Positions 25,935 to 36,184 are shown, numbered from the stretch's first letter. The stretch: 57,500 bases of DNA from Neptunomonas concharum (GCF_008630635.1 NZ_CP043869.1:3175001-3232500); one strand, 5' to 3'. A program made the numbers and translations. The notes: generated from the sequence alone by a model not told the origin.

Positions 25935-26783
25935 ATGAAAACCATTCACACCTTACAAGAGCTGCGCCAAATTTTGGCGCAGGAGCGCCGTACTGGCAAA
26001 AAAATTGGACTTGTACCGACCATGGGCAACCTTCACGAAGGTCACCTTGCGTTGGTAAAACAAGCCAACGAATGCTCTGATATTGTCGTTGCAACTATTT
26101 TTGTTAACCCACTACAGTTTAGTGCCAACGAAGATCTCGACAAATACCCAAGGACATTACAGCAGGATCAGGAGAAACTTGAAGCCGCCCACTGCGACTA
26201 CTTGTTTGCCCCCTCTGACGACGAGGTTTACCCCGACGGGCGAGATAAGCAAACCATGGTAACAGTTCCTGAGGTATCAAATCTTTATTGCGGCGCAAGT
26301 CGACCCGGCCATTTTGAAGGCGTGGCGACCATTGTTTGCAAGCTGTTCTGCATGGTACAGCCAGATGTAGCTGTCTTTGGCGAGAAAGATTTTCAACAGC
26401 TCTTTGTCATCCGAAAAATGGCGCGCGATTTAAGTCTGCCAATAGAGATTCAAGGCTCTCCTATTGTTCGCAATAATAAGGGGCTGGCCCTAAGCTCACG
26501 AAATGGCTACCTGAGTGACGAACAACTCGAGGCTGCAACTGCCCTAAATAAGGCGCTACGCCAAACCGCTGATGCTATCCATCAAGGAGAGAAAGACTTT
26601 AGTGCTCTATGCGAGCGAGCTCAACAATCCTTAGAAGCCGCTGGATTTAAACGAGATTACTTCGTCATTGCTCGCCAGTCCGATTTAATGCAGGCCAATA
26701 ACGACGACCAGTCCTTAGTGATTCTTGCTGCAGCCTATCTAGGCCCTGCCCGTTTAATCGATAATCAGGTTGTTAACCTTTAG
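25935..26783 (+). CDS. panC: Pantothenate synthetase
   Basis: 282 residues from ATG 25935; an upstream in-frame extension overlapping panB is not supported. It condenses pantoate with beta-alanine via pantoyl-adenylate. The adenylation signature [17 protein letters not shown] (HIGH-like) is present, as are [37 protein letters not shown] and [10 protein letters not shown] (KMSKS-like SSRN). It is the last gene of the pcnB-folK-panBC run. The next gene, a thiolase, starts 251 bases later. Confidence 0.96.
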   Translation: MKTIHTLQELRQILAQERRTGKKIGLVPTMGNLHEGHLALVKQANECSDIVVATIFVNPLQFSANEDLDKYPRTLQQDQEKLEAAHCDYLFAPSDDEVYPDGRDKQTMVTVPEVSNLYCGASRPGHFEGVATIVCKLFCMVQPDVAVFGEKDFQQLFVIRKMARDLSLPIEIQGSPIVRNNKGLALSSRNGYLSDEQLEAATALNKALRQTADAIHQGEKDFSALCERAQQSLEAAGFKRDYFVIARQSDLMQANNDDQSLVILAAAYLGPARLIDNQVVNL

Positions 26784-26823
26784 TCTCCTTCCCACATTGC
26801 CTAGGCCTTGATACTTTTGATAC

Positions 26824-26852
26824 AGGCACCTTTTAGTGATATTAAGGTGCTT
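26824..26852 (+). terminator. Weak terminator-like hairpin after panC
   Basis: GCACCTT (26826-26832) pairs with AAGGTGC (26844-26850), extended by one G-U and one A-T pair, around an 11-base loop. The following bases (TTGCATTACTTTG) are only partly U-rich, so termination is plausible but not strong. Nothing else recognisable lies in the 251 bases before the thiolase. Confidence 0.4.
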
Positions 26853-27034
26853 GCATTACTTTGTTTAGTCGCGCAGACTGGACACTTGCTGCGATGCAGC
26901 AAATAATAATTACATGAACTAAGAGCAAGCCTCTGATAGCCAACACCAAATATTCGTTGCAACATCCGAGTCATTTTTTCCTGCTACATTAGTTCATACT
27001 GGGTTTTCTGAATTTTTTGATAAGAGGCACAATC

Positions 27035-28216
27035 ATGCGTGAAGTCGTTATTGTTGCAGCTGGCCGTACAGCGGTTGGTACATTTAATGGTTCTTTGGCT
27101 GGCGTAAAAGCTTCCGATTTAGGCGCGACAGTACTAAAAGGATTACTGGAAAGAACCAAAATTGACCCAGCACAGATCGATGAAGTCATTTTAGGCCAAG
27201 TACTAACAGCTGGTTGCGGACAGAATACCGCTCGCCAAGCGGTGATTAATGCAGGCTTACCTATTGAAGTTCCTGCAATGACTATCAACAAAGTGTGCGG
27301 CTCTGGTTTAAAAGCTATCCAATTAGCTACTCAAGCGATTCGTTGCGGCGATGCAGATATCATCATTGCCGGTGGTCAGGAAAACATGAGCCAATCTCCT
27401 CATGTACTACCTAACTCACGCAACGGTGCTCGCATGGGCGACTGGAAAATGGTTGATACCATGATTACTGATGGTCTGTGGGATGCGTTCAACAACTACC
27501 ATATGGGCATCACAACTGAAAACATCGTCGAGAAGTACGGTTTCACACGTGAAGAGCAGGATGCTTTCGCATCTGCCTCTCAAAATAAAGCTGAAGCAGC
27601 TGTTACTGCCGGTCGTTTTAAAGAGGAAATCATCCCTGTTAGCATTCCTCAGCGTAAAGGCGACCCTGTTATTTTTGATACCGATGAGCAGCCACGTTTT
27701 GGTTGCACACCAGACGCGCTGGCAAAATTACGCCCTGCTTTCAAAAAAGACGGTACTGTCACCGCAGGTAACAGTTCCACTATTAATGATGGCGCTGCTG
27801 CAGTCATTCTTTGCTCTGCAGAAAAAGCCGCTGAGCTAGGCCTTCCGGTACTCGCTCGTATTAAAGCTTATGCTTCTGCTGGTGTTGATCCAGCCATCAT
27901 GGGTACCGGCCCAATCTGCGCGACACAGAAAGCCTTAGAAAAAGCTGGCTGGTCTATTAACGATTTAGAATTGGTTGAAGCGAACGAAGCCTTTGCTGCC
28001 CAAGCAATGTCTGTAAACAAAGACCTGGGATGGAATACCGATATTGTTAACGTTAATGGCGGTGCGATTGCACTGGGCCATCCGATCGGTGCATCAGGAT
28101 GTCGTATCCTTGTATCTCTTGTTCATGAAATGAATCGTCGCGATGCGAAGAAAGCTTTGGCTACCTTATGTATCGGTGGCGGCATGGGCACCGCGCTAGC
28201 TATCGAACGCGACTAA
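27035..28216 (+). CDS. Acetyl-CoA C-acetyltransferase (thiolase)
   Basis: 393 residues from ATG 27035, with AGAGG upstream; a TTG at 27017 is rejected. Biosynthetic/degradative thiolase that joins or splits acetoacetyl-CoA. Catalytic residues are C88 in [11 protein letters not shown]349 in GHPIGASG and C379 in CIGGGMG. The sequence resembles AtoB/PhaA-type enzymes, but without phaB, phaC or fatty-acid oxidation partners nearby the pathway is open. It stands alone and ends at a strong terminator. Confidence 0.93.
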   Translation: MREVVIVAAGRTAVGTFNGSLAGVKASDLGATVLKGLLERTKIDPAQIDEVILGQVLTAGCGQNTARQAVINAGLPIEVPAMTINKVCGSGLKAIQLATQAIRCGDADIIIAGGQENMSQSPHVLPNSRNGARMGDWKMVDTMITDGLWDAFNNYHMGITTENIVEKYGFTREEQDAFASASQNKAEAAVTAGRFKEEIIPVSIPQRKGDPVIFDTDEQPRFGCTPDALAKLRPAFKKDGTVTAGNSSTINDGAAAVILCSAEKAAELGLPVLARIKAYASAGVDPAIMGTGPICATQKALEKAGWSINDLELVEANEAFAAQAMSVNKDLGWNTDIVNVNGGAIALGHPIGASGCRILVSLVHEMNRRDAKKALATLCIGGGMGTALAIERD

Positions 28217-28232
28217 CTTTCGGTAATCGCAT

Positions 28233-28261
28233 AAAAAACCGCAGCCTAGCTGCGGTTTTTT
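28233..28261. terminator. Bidirectional intrinsic terminator
   Basis: A perfect 13-bp inverted repeat, AAAAAACCGCAGC (28233-28245) and GCTGCGGTTTTTT (28249-28261), with a CTA loop. It gives a GC stem with a U-tail on either strand and serves both the thiolase gene and the convergent T-fold gene. Confidence 0.93.
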
Positions 28262-28263
28262 GT

Positions 28264-29100
28264 TCAACCTCTAGAAATAGCTCCCTTCCCTATTCCCTCA
28301 TAAGCCCTGACTTCAATCGTATCCAAGGGACGTACCTGCTTGATGCGAGCGGCAAGATGGCGGGCTATCTGTTCGACAGTACTTTCCGTATCAATGTCAT
28401 AACAATAAGCAGACGGTAGAGAAAGCGAGAAATCACCTTGTGGTGCTTTATAGGCATAACTGTTAGTGCCTTCGGGAGATTCCATACGATGAGACTGGGT
28501 ACCAATATAGATATCTTTCCAGCGTTGTGCCCATAGCGCTTCAAGCTCAGAATCTCGTTCACCATTCACCAGTATCTCGATCCGAGATCTATGACCATGA
28601 GCTATTCGCTGGCAGTTGCCCTCATGCTGATGCAAGCCATGACTGTAATGATAAAACGCCCCATCTATCTCCTCCGGTACAAAGTGCAAACTCATGCCTT
28701 TCACCTCACTTGGAAAGAGAGAGATTAATCGCGCCTCACACCATGCAGCCAAACTAGCTTCAGTGATCTCTTGCGCATCCACCGCTACGATAGCAGCACT
28801 AGGTGAACGACACGTCAGAATCTGACCGTCGGCATACGTCCACACAACTTCGGTCATCCCAGCCGACTGAGTGATCGTCACCCCAGGTGCTAACGCAGGA
28901 ACTAACAAAGCATGGTCGATCGTATCATCCATCCAGTCTCGTGCGAGTCTTTTGACAATACCAAAATCACACACCATTCCCTGCTCATTTAAAGCACCGT
29001 CCAGCTCCAACTGAAGCAGCCAAGACTCACCCATCAACCCACGCTCGGTATGCAGATACGAGAAATCAACATTGGTTAAATTATTTACAAATAGTTTCAC
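28264..29100 (-). CDS. QueD/PTPS-like double T-fold protein
   Basis: 278 residues from GTG 29100, which has AAGGTGG six bases upstream; GTG 29109 is possible. Relative of 6-pyruvoyl-tetrahydropterin synthase and 6-carboxytetrahydropterin synthase. The N-terminal half has GMVCDFGIVKRL and DDTIDHALLVP, which resemble the later part of QueD, but GESW where the zinc motif would be. The C-terminal half has the zinc/catalytic site CQRIAHGHRSRIEI with further histidines in HYSHGLHQH. Thus it looks like two T-fold modules sharing the functional elements. Known in Pseudomonas-like genomes without a settled substrate. Folate or queuosine chemistry is only inferred. Confidence 0.78.
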   Translation of the reverse strand: MKLFVNNLTNVDFSYLHTERGLMGESWLLQLELDGALNEQGMVCDFGIVKRLARDWMDDTIDHALLVPALAPGVTITQSAGMTEVVWTYADGQILTCRSPSAAIVAVDAQEITEASLAAWCEARLISLFPSEVKGMSLHFVPEEIDGAFYHYSHGLHQHEGNCQRIAHGHRSRIEILVNGERDSELEALWAQRWKDIYIGTQSHRMESPEGTNSYAYKAPQGDFSLSLPSAYCYDIDTESTVEQIARHLAARIKQVRPLDTIEVRAYEGIGKGAISRG

Positions 29101-29222
29101 AGCGCCCACCTTTTAGAGATAGACATATTCTATCCCATGGCGAGTATTGATGCATAAAAATAGCAAGCTGAAAATGCTGATCTATACTGACTACTGGATA
29201 ATACGATAGCGATGGGAAGGAT

Positions 29223-30752
29223 ATGTCTGACGAACTGGTATTCAATGACGTTCAAACGGAGGATGTACCGATAGCGACTGGCGAGCCTTGGACGGTTCTA
29301 GTAGTCGATGATGAGCCTGATGTACACAAGGTGACTGAAATTGTCCTCAGGAATTTCACCTTCGAAGGTCGTCCATTGCATATCATCAAAGCGCTTAGCG
29401 GCGAGGAAGGCATCCAAAAGCTATCGGAGCATGACAATATCGCCGTCGCACTCATCGATGTTGTTATGGAGTCAGATCATGCAGGTTTACACCTTGTCGA
29501 ATATATACGTAAAGACAAAAAGAATAATCGCATACGTATCGTATTAAGAACGGGACAGCCCGGCCAAGCTCCCGAGGAAGAAGTGATTCAGCGCTACGAC
29601 ATACATGATTACAAAGATAAGACAGAGCTGACCCGAACGAAGTTGCATACTCTCCTTTACTCCACGCTCCGTTCATACAGAGATATCTGCACTATCGAAC
29701 AACAAAGAGACAGCTTACGTCTGGTGCTCAATGCTATCACCGCCGTCAATGAATCAAGCACACTCAAGCGCTTTGCTTCCGCCGTGCTAGAACAACTCAT
29801 CGGCCTATTGCACATTCGGCCGAACACTCTCTATTGCGCAGTACAGACCTTAGAAGATATGCCAGGTAAATTACATATTCTGGCAGCCACAGGTAACATG
29901 ACCACGCTAACGGATGAGATAGAGCTAGATGCCATACCGGAAGCTCCACGCCAAGCACTAACAGATGCGTTGGTAACACAAAGCTCCATACATACACAAA
30001 ATTACTATGTTGGCTACTACACGGCGCCTGCGGGTAGCAGCAAGTTACTATACGTCGAACTTACGCAGGAGCTGGATCACGATGCCAGACAGTTATTAGA
30101 AGTTTATTGCGCGAATGTGGCAGCCACTTATCATACGCTAGTGCTGAAGGAAGATGTTGAAGTCACCCAACGCGAACTCATCTATATGCTGGGTGAAGCG
30201 GTCGAGAAGCGCTCCAAAGAAACGGGGGGGCACGTAAAGCGAGTCGCACTGATTTCAGAGCTGCTGGCTAAGGCTGCGGGATTATCCAATAGCGAGGCCA
30301 AGTACATTAAACTCGCCTCGCCTTTGCATGATTTAGGGAAAATCGCGATACCCGATAACATACTTAATAAACCAGGTAAGCTAGACGCCCATGAATGGGC
30401 AATCATGCAAACCCATGCAGAATTGGGCGAGCACATGCTGCAATTGTCCAATAAGCCTTTATTTAATCTAGCAGCTATCATTGCCGGGCAACACCATGAG
30501 AAATGGGACGGTAGTGGTTACCCTAGGGCCCTCAAAGGTACAGATATACATATTGCCGGTCGCATAACCGCTCTTGCAGATGTCTTCGATGCACTCAATA
30601 ATTCACGCTGCTATAAACCTGCTTGGCCCCTTGAGCAAACATTGGAACTGATCCAGAATCAGAAAGGAAAACACTTTGATCCAAGCTTGGTTGACCTTCT
30701 CTTTTTACATCTGGATAAAATACAAGAGATCTGTCTAGAATACCCAGACTAG
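29223..30752 (+). CDS. Response regulator with DUF3369-like and HD-GYP domains
   Basis: 509 residues. A receiver domain (about 23-145) has D29, D30, phospho-acceptor D79 in ALIDVVME and lysines in HDYKDKTEL. A central GAF-like DUF3369 region (about 165-310) and a C-terminal HD-GYP phosphodiesterase (about 318-495) follow, with HD 369-370 in HDLGKIAIPDNILNKPG and HHEKWDGSGYP at 424-434. The enzyme should hydrolyse cyclic-di-GMP under control of phosphorylation. There is no adjacent histidine kinase, so the partner is encoded elsewhere. A good GGAAGGAT ribosome-binding site precedes the ATG. Confidence 0.9.
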   Translation: MSDELVFNDVQTEDVPIATGEPWTVLVVDDEPDVHKVTEIVLRNFTFEGRPLHIIKALSGEEGIQKLSEHDNIAVALIDVVMESDHAGLHLVEYIRKDKKNNRIRIVLRTGQPGQAPEEEVIQRYDIHDYKDKTELTRTKLHTLLYSTLRSYRDICTIEQQRDSLRLVLNAITAVNESSTLKRFASAVLEQLIGLLHIRPNTLYCAVQTLEDMPGKLHILAATGNMTTLTDEIELDAIPEAPRQALTDALVTQSSIHTQNYYVGYYTAPAGSSKLLYVELTQELDHDARQLLEVYCANVAATYHTLVLKEDVEVTQRELIYMLGEAVEKRSKETGGHVKRVALISELLAKAAGLSNSEAKYIKLASPLHDLGKIAIPDNILNKPGKLDAHEWAIMQTHAELGEHMLQLSNKPLFNLAAIIAGQHHEKWDGSGYPRALKGTDIHIAGRITALADVFDALNNSRCYKPAWPLEQTLELIQNQKGKHFDPSLVDLLFLHLDKIQEICLEYPD

Positions 30753-30809
30753 GTTCTGACTCTGACCACAAACCGCTATAATACCTCTTTTATTTTAAAG
30801 CAGGTTGTT

Positions 30810-31508
30810 ATGCGCGTAGATAAATACCTTTCCCAAGCCACTGGGCTTTCTCGCAAAGAAGTAAAGCGACTGATGCATAAAGACTTGGTCACCGTTAATG
30901 GCATATCGACACGCGACACCTCTTTACACATCAAAGAAACAGATACAGTTCACCTTGATGACCGGGAAATTTCCCCACCTCGCCCTCGATATTTCATGAT
31001 GCATAAACCCTTGGGATATGTGTGCTCAAGTGATGATCCAAACAATGCAACAGTCATGGGGCTACTTATTGACGAACCTCGCCCAGAAGACCTACATCTG
31101 GCAGGACGTTTAGATATCGACACAACGGGCTTGCTCTTGATCACTGATGATGGCCAATGGTCGCACCGCATAACCTCTCCAAAGCATAAATTAGGGAAGC
31201 GCTACCATGTCACCACAGCAGATCCTATACCTGAGTCCACGATTGAGACCTTCCTTCAAGGCGTGCAGTTGATTAACGAAAAGCACCTCACCAAACCCGC
31301 CGATTTAGAAATTATTGGTAGTCACGAGGCCTACCTCACCCTACGCGAGGGGCGTTACCACCAAGTTAAGCGCATGTTTGCCGCATTGGGCAACAAAGTC
31401 GTTGCGCTTCATCGCGATCGCATTGGGGAAATCGTACTGGACGAAGATCTGCTGCCCGGCGAATACCGAGAGCTCACTGCTGATGAGATAGGTCTGGCGA
31501 CCCCATGA
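30810..31508 (+). CDS. rsuA: 16S rRNA pseudouridine(516) synthase
   Basis: 232 residues. An N-terminal S4 RNA-binding domain (MRVDKYLSQATGLSRKEVKRL, residues 1 to about 47) is followed by the pseudouridine synthase core with catalytic D102 in GRLDIDTTGLLL, and KRYHVTT and GRYHQVKRMF near the end. It isomerises U516 of 16S rRNA. It overlaps the RsmC-like methyltransferase by 4 bases, which couples two 16S-modifying enzymes. RluB/E/F paralogues share this fold, but the length and S4 domain favour RsuA. Confidence 0.9.
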   Translation: MRVDKYLSQATGLSRKEVKRLMHKDLVTVNGISTRDTSLHIKETDTVHLDDREISPPRPRYFMMHKPLGYVCSSDDPNNATVMGLLIDEPRPEDLHLAGRLDIDTTGLLLITDDGQWSHRITSPKHKLGKRYHVTTADPIPESTIETFLQGVQLINEKHLTKPADLEIIGSHEAYLTLREGRYHQVKRMFAALGNKVVALHRDRIGEIVLDEDLLPGEYRELTADEIGLATP

Positions 31509-32551
31509 GAGATCTCGCATTTGCGCTTCTTTATGACACCTTCAAAACGGCTCGAACACCCGCGCTATGGGTCGTTGATGAGAATATTGATATAGCAGAC
31601 ATTCCCGACGGCCTTCATGGCTTCAGTGCCATAACAAACCGTTTTGATGTTGCACAGGCACTGGAGACCAAAGGCTGGGACTATCAGCTCAATGATTACC
31701 TACTGGAAGCTCAACCTAGAGAACACTTTGCGAGTATCTTTTTACGTATACCTAAAGAGAAAGCACAGGGTCATTATTTGATCAACCAATCGGGGCAGCT
31801 CCTTTGTCATGGAGGCTCCCTTTTTCTCAGCGGTATGAAACAAGAAGGTATCAAAGGCTTCATTGATCGAGCCGCTAAATTGTCCGGCCAGTCCGCCGAT
31901 CTTTGGAAAGCGGATAAACAAACCTGGGCAGGCGAGATCAGATTCGAAGGCCCTATGGGTGAACCTTTAGAAGATAAAGACTATCGTATCCTTCGACCGG
32001 CACCACAAGATGATCATTTCCATTTCCTAAGCAAGCCTGGCATTTTTGGCTGGGATAAAATTGATCAAGGAAGCGCCTTACTGGTATCACATTTGCCCTC
32101 CCTTATTCAGCCCTATAGTGACATCAACTGCGCATTAGACTTAGGGTGTGGTTATGGCTATCTAACCCTTCATACCGGACGATTGTTAAATATTCCTGTA
32201 GTCGCTACTGATAACAATGCTGCTGCCGTATTCGCATGCCAACACAATCTAGCCCAAGCTCAACGCCAAGGGGACGTCACCTTGGATGATTGTGGAACGC
32301 ATGTAGAGGGCGAGTTCCCTTTAGTCATTTGCAACCCGCCCTTTCATAGCGGCTTTTCGGTGGATAACGATTTGACGGATCGCTTCCTTGCTTCGGCGGC
32401 AGACCACCTGACAAAAACAGGTGTAGCTATTTTTGTCACTAATTTACATATTCCCCTTGAAAGAAAAGCCTCACATTTCTTTCAACGTACTGAAACCATG
32501 ATCAACAATGGGCACTTTAAACTAGTTCGACTGAGTCTACCCAAAAAGTAG
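31505..32551 (+). CDS. rsmC: 16S rRNA (guanine-N2)-methyltransferase, RsmC-like
   Basis: 348 residues. A degenerate N-terminal half and a C-terminal SAM-dependent methyltransferase half, as in RsmC/RsmD-type double-domain enzymes. Motif I is ALDLGCGYGYLTL, and the catalytic NPPF is in VICNPPFHSGFSVDN; FGWDKIDQGSALLVSHLP matches the RsmC family. E. coli RsmC methylates G1207. The start overlaps the rsuA stop. RlmG is an alternative within the same family, but the length (E. coli RsmC 343) and layout support RsmC. Confidence 0.87.
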   Translation: MRDLAFALLYDTFKTARTPALWVVDENIDIADIPDGLHGFSAITNRFDVAQALETKGWDYQLNDYLLEAQPREHFASIFLRIPKEKAQGHYLINQSGQLLCHGGSLFLSGMKQEGIKGFIDRAAKLSGQSADLWKADKQTWAGEIRFEGPMGEPLEDKDYRILRPAPQDDHFHFLSKPGIFGWDKIDQGSALLVSHLPSLIQPYSDINCALDLGCGYGYLTLHTGRLLNIPVVATDNNAAAVFACQHNLAQAQRQGDVTLDDCGTHVEGEFPLVICNPPFHSGFSVDNDLTDRFLASAADHLTKTGVAIFVTNLHIPLERKASHFFQRTETMINNGHFKLVRLSLPKK

Positions 32552-32553
32552 AC

Positions 32554-33780
32554 CTACTTGCCGGGATGGCGCCAACTAGGCGCCGGTGAAACCAAAATAG
32601 GCAGATAGCGAATGCAAAACAAGCTAAATACAACCAGCCAAATAACCCCTGCCGTAAGAATCATATGATTGTAAGATACCCCTACGGTTAATGACGCCAG
32701 TGTTCGTATTAGCGCAGCTATACTAATCAAAACATAAGCCACACTCATTATACGACCAGCGACCAAAGCTCTCTGGGTATGACCCAGCGCAGCCCGAGAG
32801 GCCACCCCTAGAATCATCCCTGCCATCGCCCCTATAGCAATCGCATGAACACCTGCGCTTTCACTGACCACGCCCAAGGATGATAAGCCCAACAAGATTA
32901 GTCCTGCACCTAACCATATAAAACTGACATGCAAGATCCATAAAAGCGGCTCAGAAAGAATACGTTTTAGCTGCCACCGCATCACTCGCACCCACTGCAT
33001 GGCGCCAGCCCCGCAGAGCAGCAGACCCGTAACCAATTGTGCAGGCATAAATATCCAACTTAGTGCCGCTAACCCAAGAGATATGCTGGCAAATATATCT
33101 AATCGGTTGAACAGTACAGGTAACGCACCCTCCTCCCCTCTCTCTTTATCCTGTAAAACTAAATAGTTCCTCGTAAAAGAGGGTGTAATTCGACCACCGA
33201 TCAGAGCAATCATGACACAAATCTGCATAATCACTCCTCTAATGGCTAAATCAGTCAGGGCTGGTTGATAGTAAACACCTATATGAAAAAGCACATTAAA
33301 ACCAAGAAAGAGCAACAGCAGGACCACTACTTTGTAGTTACGCTTGTTACCCGCTAGCACAACCTCCCTAGCAACGAGCATCATAAGCAATCCACCATAA
33401 AGACAATCGACAACGGCAACGACCCCGTAAGGAATATCCGCAGAAAACAGTAGTACAGCCCGCCCTATTAGCCAAGACGTTACTAGCATAACCAACGGGA
33501 CACCACTCACCGGTAGTCTGCCCGTCCATTTAGAAACTGCAGCAAGTAAAAAGCCACCCATTGCCGCCCCTACAAACCCAAATAACATTTCATGAGCATG
33601 CCACGAGATAATTGGCACCCTTAGCGACCCGGCCTGCCACGTACCTTGCAGATACAAAAGCCATAACCCCATCAAAAACAACCCACCCAAGCCCACACAG
33701 AGAAAAAGAGGCCTGAAAGCGTTGCTAAAGAGCGTTTCCCAGCGAGAGGCGGGATATTTTTCGAACATAATAGTCGCCAT
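32554..33780 (-). CDS. nnrS: NnrS family multi-helix membrane protein
   Basis: 408 residues from ATG 33780, with AGGTG upstream; a GTG at 33789 would add three residues. About twelve hydrophobic segments. The N-terminal NAFRPLFLCVGLGGLFLMGLWLLY, the WHAHEMLFGFVGAAMGGFLL block and GGRITPSFTRN are typical of NnrS, a haem- and copper-containing protein that protects against nitric oxide or nitrosative stress. It is a single gene, convergent with rsmC (2-base gap). An NsrR-like palindrome just upstream of the start fits NO-responsive control. Confidence 0.9.
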   Translation of the reverse strand: MATIMFEKYPASRWETLFSNAFRPLFLCVGLGGLFLMGLWLLYLQGTWQAGSLRVPIISWHAHEMLFGFVGAAMGGFLLAAVSKWTGRLPVSGVPLVMLVTSWLIGRAVLLFSADIPYGVVAVVDCLYGGLLMMLVAREVVLAGNKRNYKVVVLLLLFLGFNVLFHIGVYYQPALTDLAIRGVIMQICVMIALIGGRITPSFTRNYLVLQDKERGEEGALPVLFNRLDIFASISLGLAALSWIFMPAQLVTGLLLCGAGAMQWVRVMRWQLKRILSEPLLWILHVSFIWLGAGLILLGLSSLGVVSESAGVHAIAIGAMAGMILGVASRAALGHTQRALVAGRIMSVAYVLISIAALIRTLASLTVGVSYNHMILTAGVIWLVVFSLFCIRYLPILVSPAPSWRHPGK

Positions 33781-33798
33781 TAGAGACACCTAAAGAAA

Positions 33799-33821
33799 TA
33801 TAATATGTAAATATTATACAT
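33799..33821 (-). promoter_or_regulatory. Palindrome with NsrR-like geometry upstream of nnrS
   Basis: ATGTA (33805-33809) and TACAT (33817-33821) are separated by seven bases, the spacing of the NsrR operator (ATGYATTT-N-AAATRCAT). An overlapping perfect inverted repeat TATAATAT/ATATTATA lies at 33799-33818 with a 4-base centre. It is 25-41 bases before the nnrS start, over the likely promoter. The central part differs from the consensus, so FNR-like or simple AT-rich palindromes remain alternatives. Confidence 0.5.
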
Positions 33822-33865
33822 GTTTATAGGCAAAGAGGTAGTCTATCTCACGACCGTTCAGACAC

Positions 33866-33894
33866 AAAAAAGCCCTCACTCGGAGGGCTTTTTT
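33866..33894. terminator. Intrinsic terminator after pnp
   Basis: AAAAAAGCCCTC (33866-33877) and GAGGGCTTTTTT (33883-33894) form a perfect 12-bp stem with a 5-base loop and U-tails on either strand. It lies 12 bases past the pnp stop and ends the long minus-strand cluster. Confidence 0.93.
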
Positions 33895-33905
33895 AGTAAA
33901 AAGAA

Positions 33906-36011
33906 TCAGCCAGAAACAGATTCATCTTCAATTAGGTCTTTCATTGAAAGTTTGATTCGACCGCGCGGGTCAACTTCCAGAACCTTAACTTTAATGATGT
34001 CATCCATTTTGACGTAATCAGTCACTTTCTCAACACGCTTGTTGTCTATCTGAGAGATGTGCACCAAACCATCTTTTCCAGGCAGGATATTTACAAACGC
34101 ACCAAACTCTTCTAAACGTACAACTTTACCTTCGTAGATTTTTCCTACTTCAGCTTCAGCTGTAATTTCGATTACTTTATCTGTCGCTGCTTTAGCCGCT
34201 GCTTTATCAGCTGCATAAATGCGAACAGTACCGTCATCTTCGATATCAATCATCGCGCCGGTTTCTTCGGTCAGCGCACGAATGGTTGCACCACCTTTAC
34301 CGATGACATCACGAATTTTCTCTGGATTGATTTTCAGCTGAGTCATTGCCGGAGCATTATCTGGCAACTCTGGGCGAGCATAGCCAATAACTTTAGCCAT
34401 CTCTTTTAAGATATGGGTACGTGCATGCAGCGCTTGCTCCAATGCAATTTCCATAATCTCTTCAGTAATACCCGTAATCTTGATATCCATTTGCAATGCC
34501 GTGATACCTTGTTCCGTACCAGCCACTTTAAAGTCCATATCACCTAAGTGGTCTTCATCACCCAAGATATCTGTCAGGACAGCAAACTTATCACCTTCCT
34601 TAACCAGACCCATCGCAATACCCGCAACAGGAGCTTTCAAAGGAACACCAGCGTCCATCATCGCCAAAGACGCACCACAAACAGAAGCCATTGAGCTCGA
34701 ACCATTTGACTCGGTGATTTCAGATACCACACGAATGGTATAAGGGAACTCTTCCTGAGAAGGTAACATAGCTGCCACACCGCGGCGCGCCAGACGACCA
34801 TGACCAATTTCACGACGTCCAGTAGCACCCATTCGACCGGCTTCACCGACAGAATAAGGAGGGAAGTTATAGTGCAGCATAAATGGATCTTTACGCTCAC
34901 CTTCCAAAGCATCAATCAGTTGTTGGTCACGAGCAGTACCTAACGTACAAGTAGCAATGGCTTGCGTTTCTCCACGAGTAAAGAGCGCAGAACCATGCGT
35001 GCCTTTAAGCACATCGATTTCAACAGCAATAGCACGTACAGTTTTCGTATCACGGCCATCGATACGTGGCGCACCATCAACAATACGTTGACGCACGATA
35101 GTCTTTTCGACTGAGCTGACAACACCAGACACTTCTTTCTCAGAAGGCTGACCTTCTTCAGAACCAGACAGCTCAGCAACAGCTTTCGCACGTAAATCAT
35201 TCAGCGCTGACTGACGCTGCATTTTATCGGCAACCTGGTACGCATCGGCAATACCTTGGCCAACCAACTCGTTGACTTGCGCAATGAGTGCTTCATTTTT
35301 AGCAGCTGGCTGCCAATCCCAAACAGGCTTACCCGCTTCGACTTTAAGCTCATTAATGGCGTTGATGACACCTTGCATCTCTGTGTGAGCAAACAGGACA
35401 GCCCCTAGCATCTCATCTTCTGTTAGCTCTTGTGCTTCAGATTCAACCATTAATACAGCGTCAGATGTACCTGCGACCACCATATCTAGTTCAGAAACTT
35501 CCAACTGTTCATACGTAGGATTAAGAATGTAGCCATCTTCTTCAGTAAAACCTACACGCGCGCCACCAATAGGCCCCATGAAAGGAATACCTGAGATAGA
35601 TAAAGCCGCTGATGTACCAATCATTGCAGCGATATCTGGGTCATTCGACTTGTCAGCCGACATAACAGTACAAACCACTTGCACTTCGTTCATGAAGCCT
35701 TTCGGAAACAATGGACGAATCGGGCGATCGATCAGACGGGACGTCAGTGTCTCTTTCTCTGAAGGGCGCGCTTCACGCTTAAAGAAACCACCAGGAATCT
35801 TACCTACCGAGTAGGTTTTTTCGATGTAGTGAACAGACAATGGAAAGAAGTCCTGGCCGTCTTTTGCTTCTTTTGCTCCGACAACGGTACACAGTACCTG
35901 AATCTCTCCCATGGTGACTAAAACAGCACCCGTTGCTTGACGAGCAATACGGCCTGTTTCTAATGTGACCTGCTGGCCACCAAACTCAAAAGTTTTTGTA
36001 ATCGCTTGCAC
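33906..36011 (-). CDS. pnp: Polyribonucleotide nucleotidyltransferase
   Basis: 701 residues: two RNase PH-like domains separated by a helical linker, then KH (about 553-610, [15 protein letters not shown]) and S1 (about 620-690, [31 protein letters not shown]) RNA-binding domains. It degrades RNA from the 3' end by phosphorolysis and is a degradosome component. The start is GTG (36009-36011) with GAGGAA six bases before. The 182-base leader between rpsO and pnp has a perfect 11-bp hairpin, consistent with RNase III/PNPase autoregulation known from E. coli. Confidence 0.97.
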   Translation of the reverse strand: MQAITKTFEFGGQQVTLETGRIARQATGAVLVTMGEIQVLCTVVGAKEAKDGQDFFPLSVHYIEKTYSVGKIPGGFFKREARPSEKETLTSRLIDRPIRPLFPKGFMNEVQVVCTVMSADKSNDPDIAAMIGTSAALSISGIPFMGPIGGARVGFTEEDGYILNPTYEQLEVSELDMVVAGTSDAVLMVESEAQELTEDEMLGAVLFAHTEMQGVINAINELKVEAGKPVWDWQPAAKNEALIAQVNELVGQGIADAYQVADKMQRQSALNDLRAKAVAELSGSEEGQPSEKEVSGVVSSVEKTIVRQRIVDGAPRIDGRDTKTVRAIAVEIDVLKGTHGSALFTRGETQAIATCTLGTARDQQLIDALEGERKDPFMLHYNFPPYSVGEAGRMGATGRREIGHGRLARRGVAAMLPSQEEFPYTIRVVSEITESNGSSSMASVCGASLAMMDAGVPLKAPVAGIAMGLVKEGDKFAVLTDILGDEDHLGDMDFKVAGTEQGITALQMDIKITGITEEIMEIALEQALHARTHILKEMAKVIGYARPELPDNAPAMTQLKINPEKIRDVIGKGGATIRALTEETGAMIDIEDDGTVRIYAADKAAAKAATDKVIEITAEAEVGKIYEGKVVRLEEFGAFVNILPGKDGLVHISQIDNKRVEKVTDYVKMDDIIKVKVLEVDPRGRIKLSMKDLIEDESVSG

Positions 36012-36074
36012 GAATATTTCCTCTCTAAAAAATAAAACCTGAGAGAAACCGTTTCAATACCATCTTTGCTGCCA

Positions 36075-36117
36075 GTACTCATTTGCATTCAGTCATAGAC
36101 GAAACACAAATGAGTAC
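36075..36117 (-). promoter_or_regulatory. Long hairpin in the pnp leader (RNase III-type)
   Basis: GTACTCATTTG (36075-36085) and CAAATGAGTAC (36107-36117) are perfect inverted copies (11 bp, 21-base loop), 64 bases before the pnp start codon. In E. coli a double-stranded stem at this place is cut by RNase III, after which PNPase destabilises its own mRNA. The position matches; cleavage is inferred. Confidence 0.65.
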
Positions 36118-36157
36118 AGGCCGGTTGAACGATTCTCTTATTTACAGGCAGATAAAA

Positions 36158-36184
36158 CAGGGGCCATACATTGTATGGCCCCTG
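36158..36184 (-). terminator. Terminator hairpin after rpsO
   Basis: CAGGGGCCATAC (36158-36169) and GTATGGCCCCTG (36173-36184) form a perfect 12-bp stem with a 3-base loop. On the minus strand the following bases are TTTTATC. It separates rpsO from pnp and should be leaky, as in E. coli where pnp is also reached by read-through. Confidence 0.85.

Noticed and set aside
34480-35814. Long antisense frames across pnp, infB, nusA and carB
   Set aside because: They are mirror-frame shadows of strongly conserved coding sequence.
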